A DNA stretch of 64,000 nt from Geosiphon pyriformis (taxonomy: Eukaryota > Glomeromycota > Glomeromycetes > Archaeosporales > Geosiphonaceae). The stretch lies in contig JAAOMT010000494.1 of assembly GCA_016748015.1 (NCBI GenBank), forward strand, positions 364,190-428,189, in the 5' to 3' direction. The position numbers were made by a program, and so were the translations under genes. The stretch's first letter is position 1. The number at the start of each line of letters is the position of its first letter. This document shows positions 63,405 to 64,000 of the stretch, in pieces. The notes below the pieces were generated by a model. The model had not been told where the DNA came from and did not search any database. It saw nothing but the letters and a program-made list of their open reading frames with translations.

Positions 63405-64000
63405 ATGGTAGACGTGACAGGAAATATCAAAAAAATGGAAATTACAGACAACATTCACACACTAGCACAACAACTCTTTTAATTAATCCAACACTAGAAA
63501 ATGGAAATTACAATCAATCAACAAACCATTTGATATCAAGATACTAGAAAGACATTACAACTCAGAACACTGAAGAAAACTGAAAATATGGTAGACAAAA
63601 TTATGGCAAAAGTAAAATTAACAATAAAAAAATTGACAAAAGAGGCACTATATCAAGAGTTGACTAAAGAAACTTGGAATTAGTAGATACAACAATTTCC
63701 ACAAAACTATTGTTATTTTTACTTGGGACAACACGTAAATATCTAGAATCTATATATGGATAAAACAAAGCGATTATTCGATAAAAAAATACTACAACAA
63801 TTAGAACATTTTGTGAGAAAAAACAACTTATCCACACAAGCCCAAGCCATATACTGAATACACACAGCATTTCAGAATAAACCAGAAATATTGCTCAACA
63901 AAGCAATGGATATGGTTACCAGTAATCAATTGGGAAAAATCACCAATGCTCAATTTGAAGAATTACAGACCCAAATAACACAAGTAATTTTCGAAAACAA
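63405..64000 (+). pseudogene. Copy D ORF3, unidentified frame after integrase (runs off the window)
   Basis: From ATG 63405 (M-V-D-V-T-G-N-I-K) through L-A-Q-Q-L-F, Y-C-Y-F-Y-L-G-Q-H-V (63708-63737), K-T-K-R-L-F-D-K-K-I-L-Q-Q-L-E-H-F (63760-63812) and F-E-E-L-Q-T-Q-I-T-Q-V-I-F (63953-63992), with some stops. Landmarks recur in B (Q-Q-V-E-K-F, Q-F-E-D-L-Q-K-T-I-L) and F. Charged and helical-looking, without signal peptide or membrane segment. Family unknown. Confidence 0.5.

Larger units (their letters stand above)
54791..64000 (+). mobile_element. Ty3/gypsy copy D, best preserved; 3' end outside the window
   Basis: 5' LTR, primer site, gag, protease, cysteine-rich insert, dUTPase, reverse transcriptase, RNase H, integrase and ORF3 in one orientation over 9.2 kb, with the 3' LTR beyond the window. 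It is inserted in the endonuclease region of a LINE. Stops are few compared with the other copies and mostly explained by CGA-to-TGA, CAA/CAG-to-TAA/TAG or Trp-to-stop transitions. The base composition is less AT-rich than copies A2, E and F, in line with a younger age. Confidence 0.9.

Noticed and set aside
63405-64000. ORF3 as a retroviral-type envelope gene
   Set aside because: No signal peptide, membrane segment or cysteine-rich ectodomain is visible in the copies; only its position would suggest it.

Overview
The window looks like nuclear DNA of a glomeromycotinan (arbuscular mycorrhizal) fungus. The grounds are very AT-rich sequence, short GT-AG introns, a tyrosine-kinase-like kinase with the N-terminal Cys-x2-Cys module typical of the large Rhizophagus kinase families, and LINE and Ty3/gypsy proteins that I recognise from memory as Rhizophagus/Gigaspora types. 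No database search was possible, so the genus is an inference.

Positions 1-13.8 kb are the genic part. The 3' end of an unidentified spliced gene lies at 1-281 (+). A five-exon TKL-type kinase gene lies at 1941-4678 (-). After an AT-rich spacer (4.7-7.8 kb) comes a complete 18-exon FANCD2 gene at 7829-13803 (-), whose reading frame can be followed through every junction for about 1540 codons.

From about 15 kb to the end the window is a nested graveyard of retrotransposons. It holds four LINE 3' ends (15.6-18.4 and 33.3-34.6 kb), a LINE 5' half with an internal inversion (52.2-54.8 kb), and at least six copies of related Ty3/gypsy elements. These are called here A1 (18450-19736), A2 (19737-23189), B (23190-33324, with both LTRs), E (35349-39262), F (39263-49232, minus strand) and D (54791 to beyond the window end). 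There are also two unrelated LTR-like repeats: a 944-bp solo LTR inside F, and a repeat at 15.05-15.63 and 49.24-49.86 kb.

The most notable content is the architecture of these Ty3/gypsy elements: gag with a CCHC knuckle, aspartic protease, a cysteine-rich insert, a trimeric-type dUTPase domain with all five motifs, reverse transcriptase, RNase H, integrase with D,D35E, and a further unidentified ORF between integrase and the polypurine tract. Every copy is broken, mainly by C-to-T and G-to-A transitions, and to different degrees. D is the best preserved: its protease motif, dUTPase and integrase triad are intact, while its reverse transcriptase active site is not.
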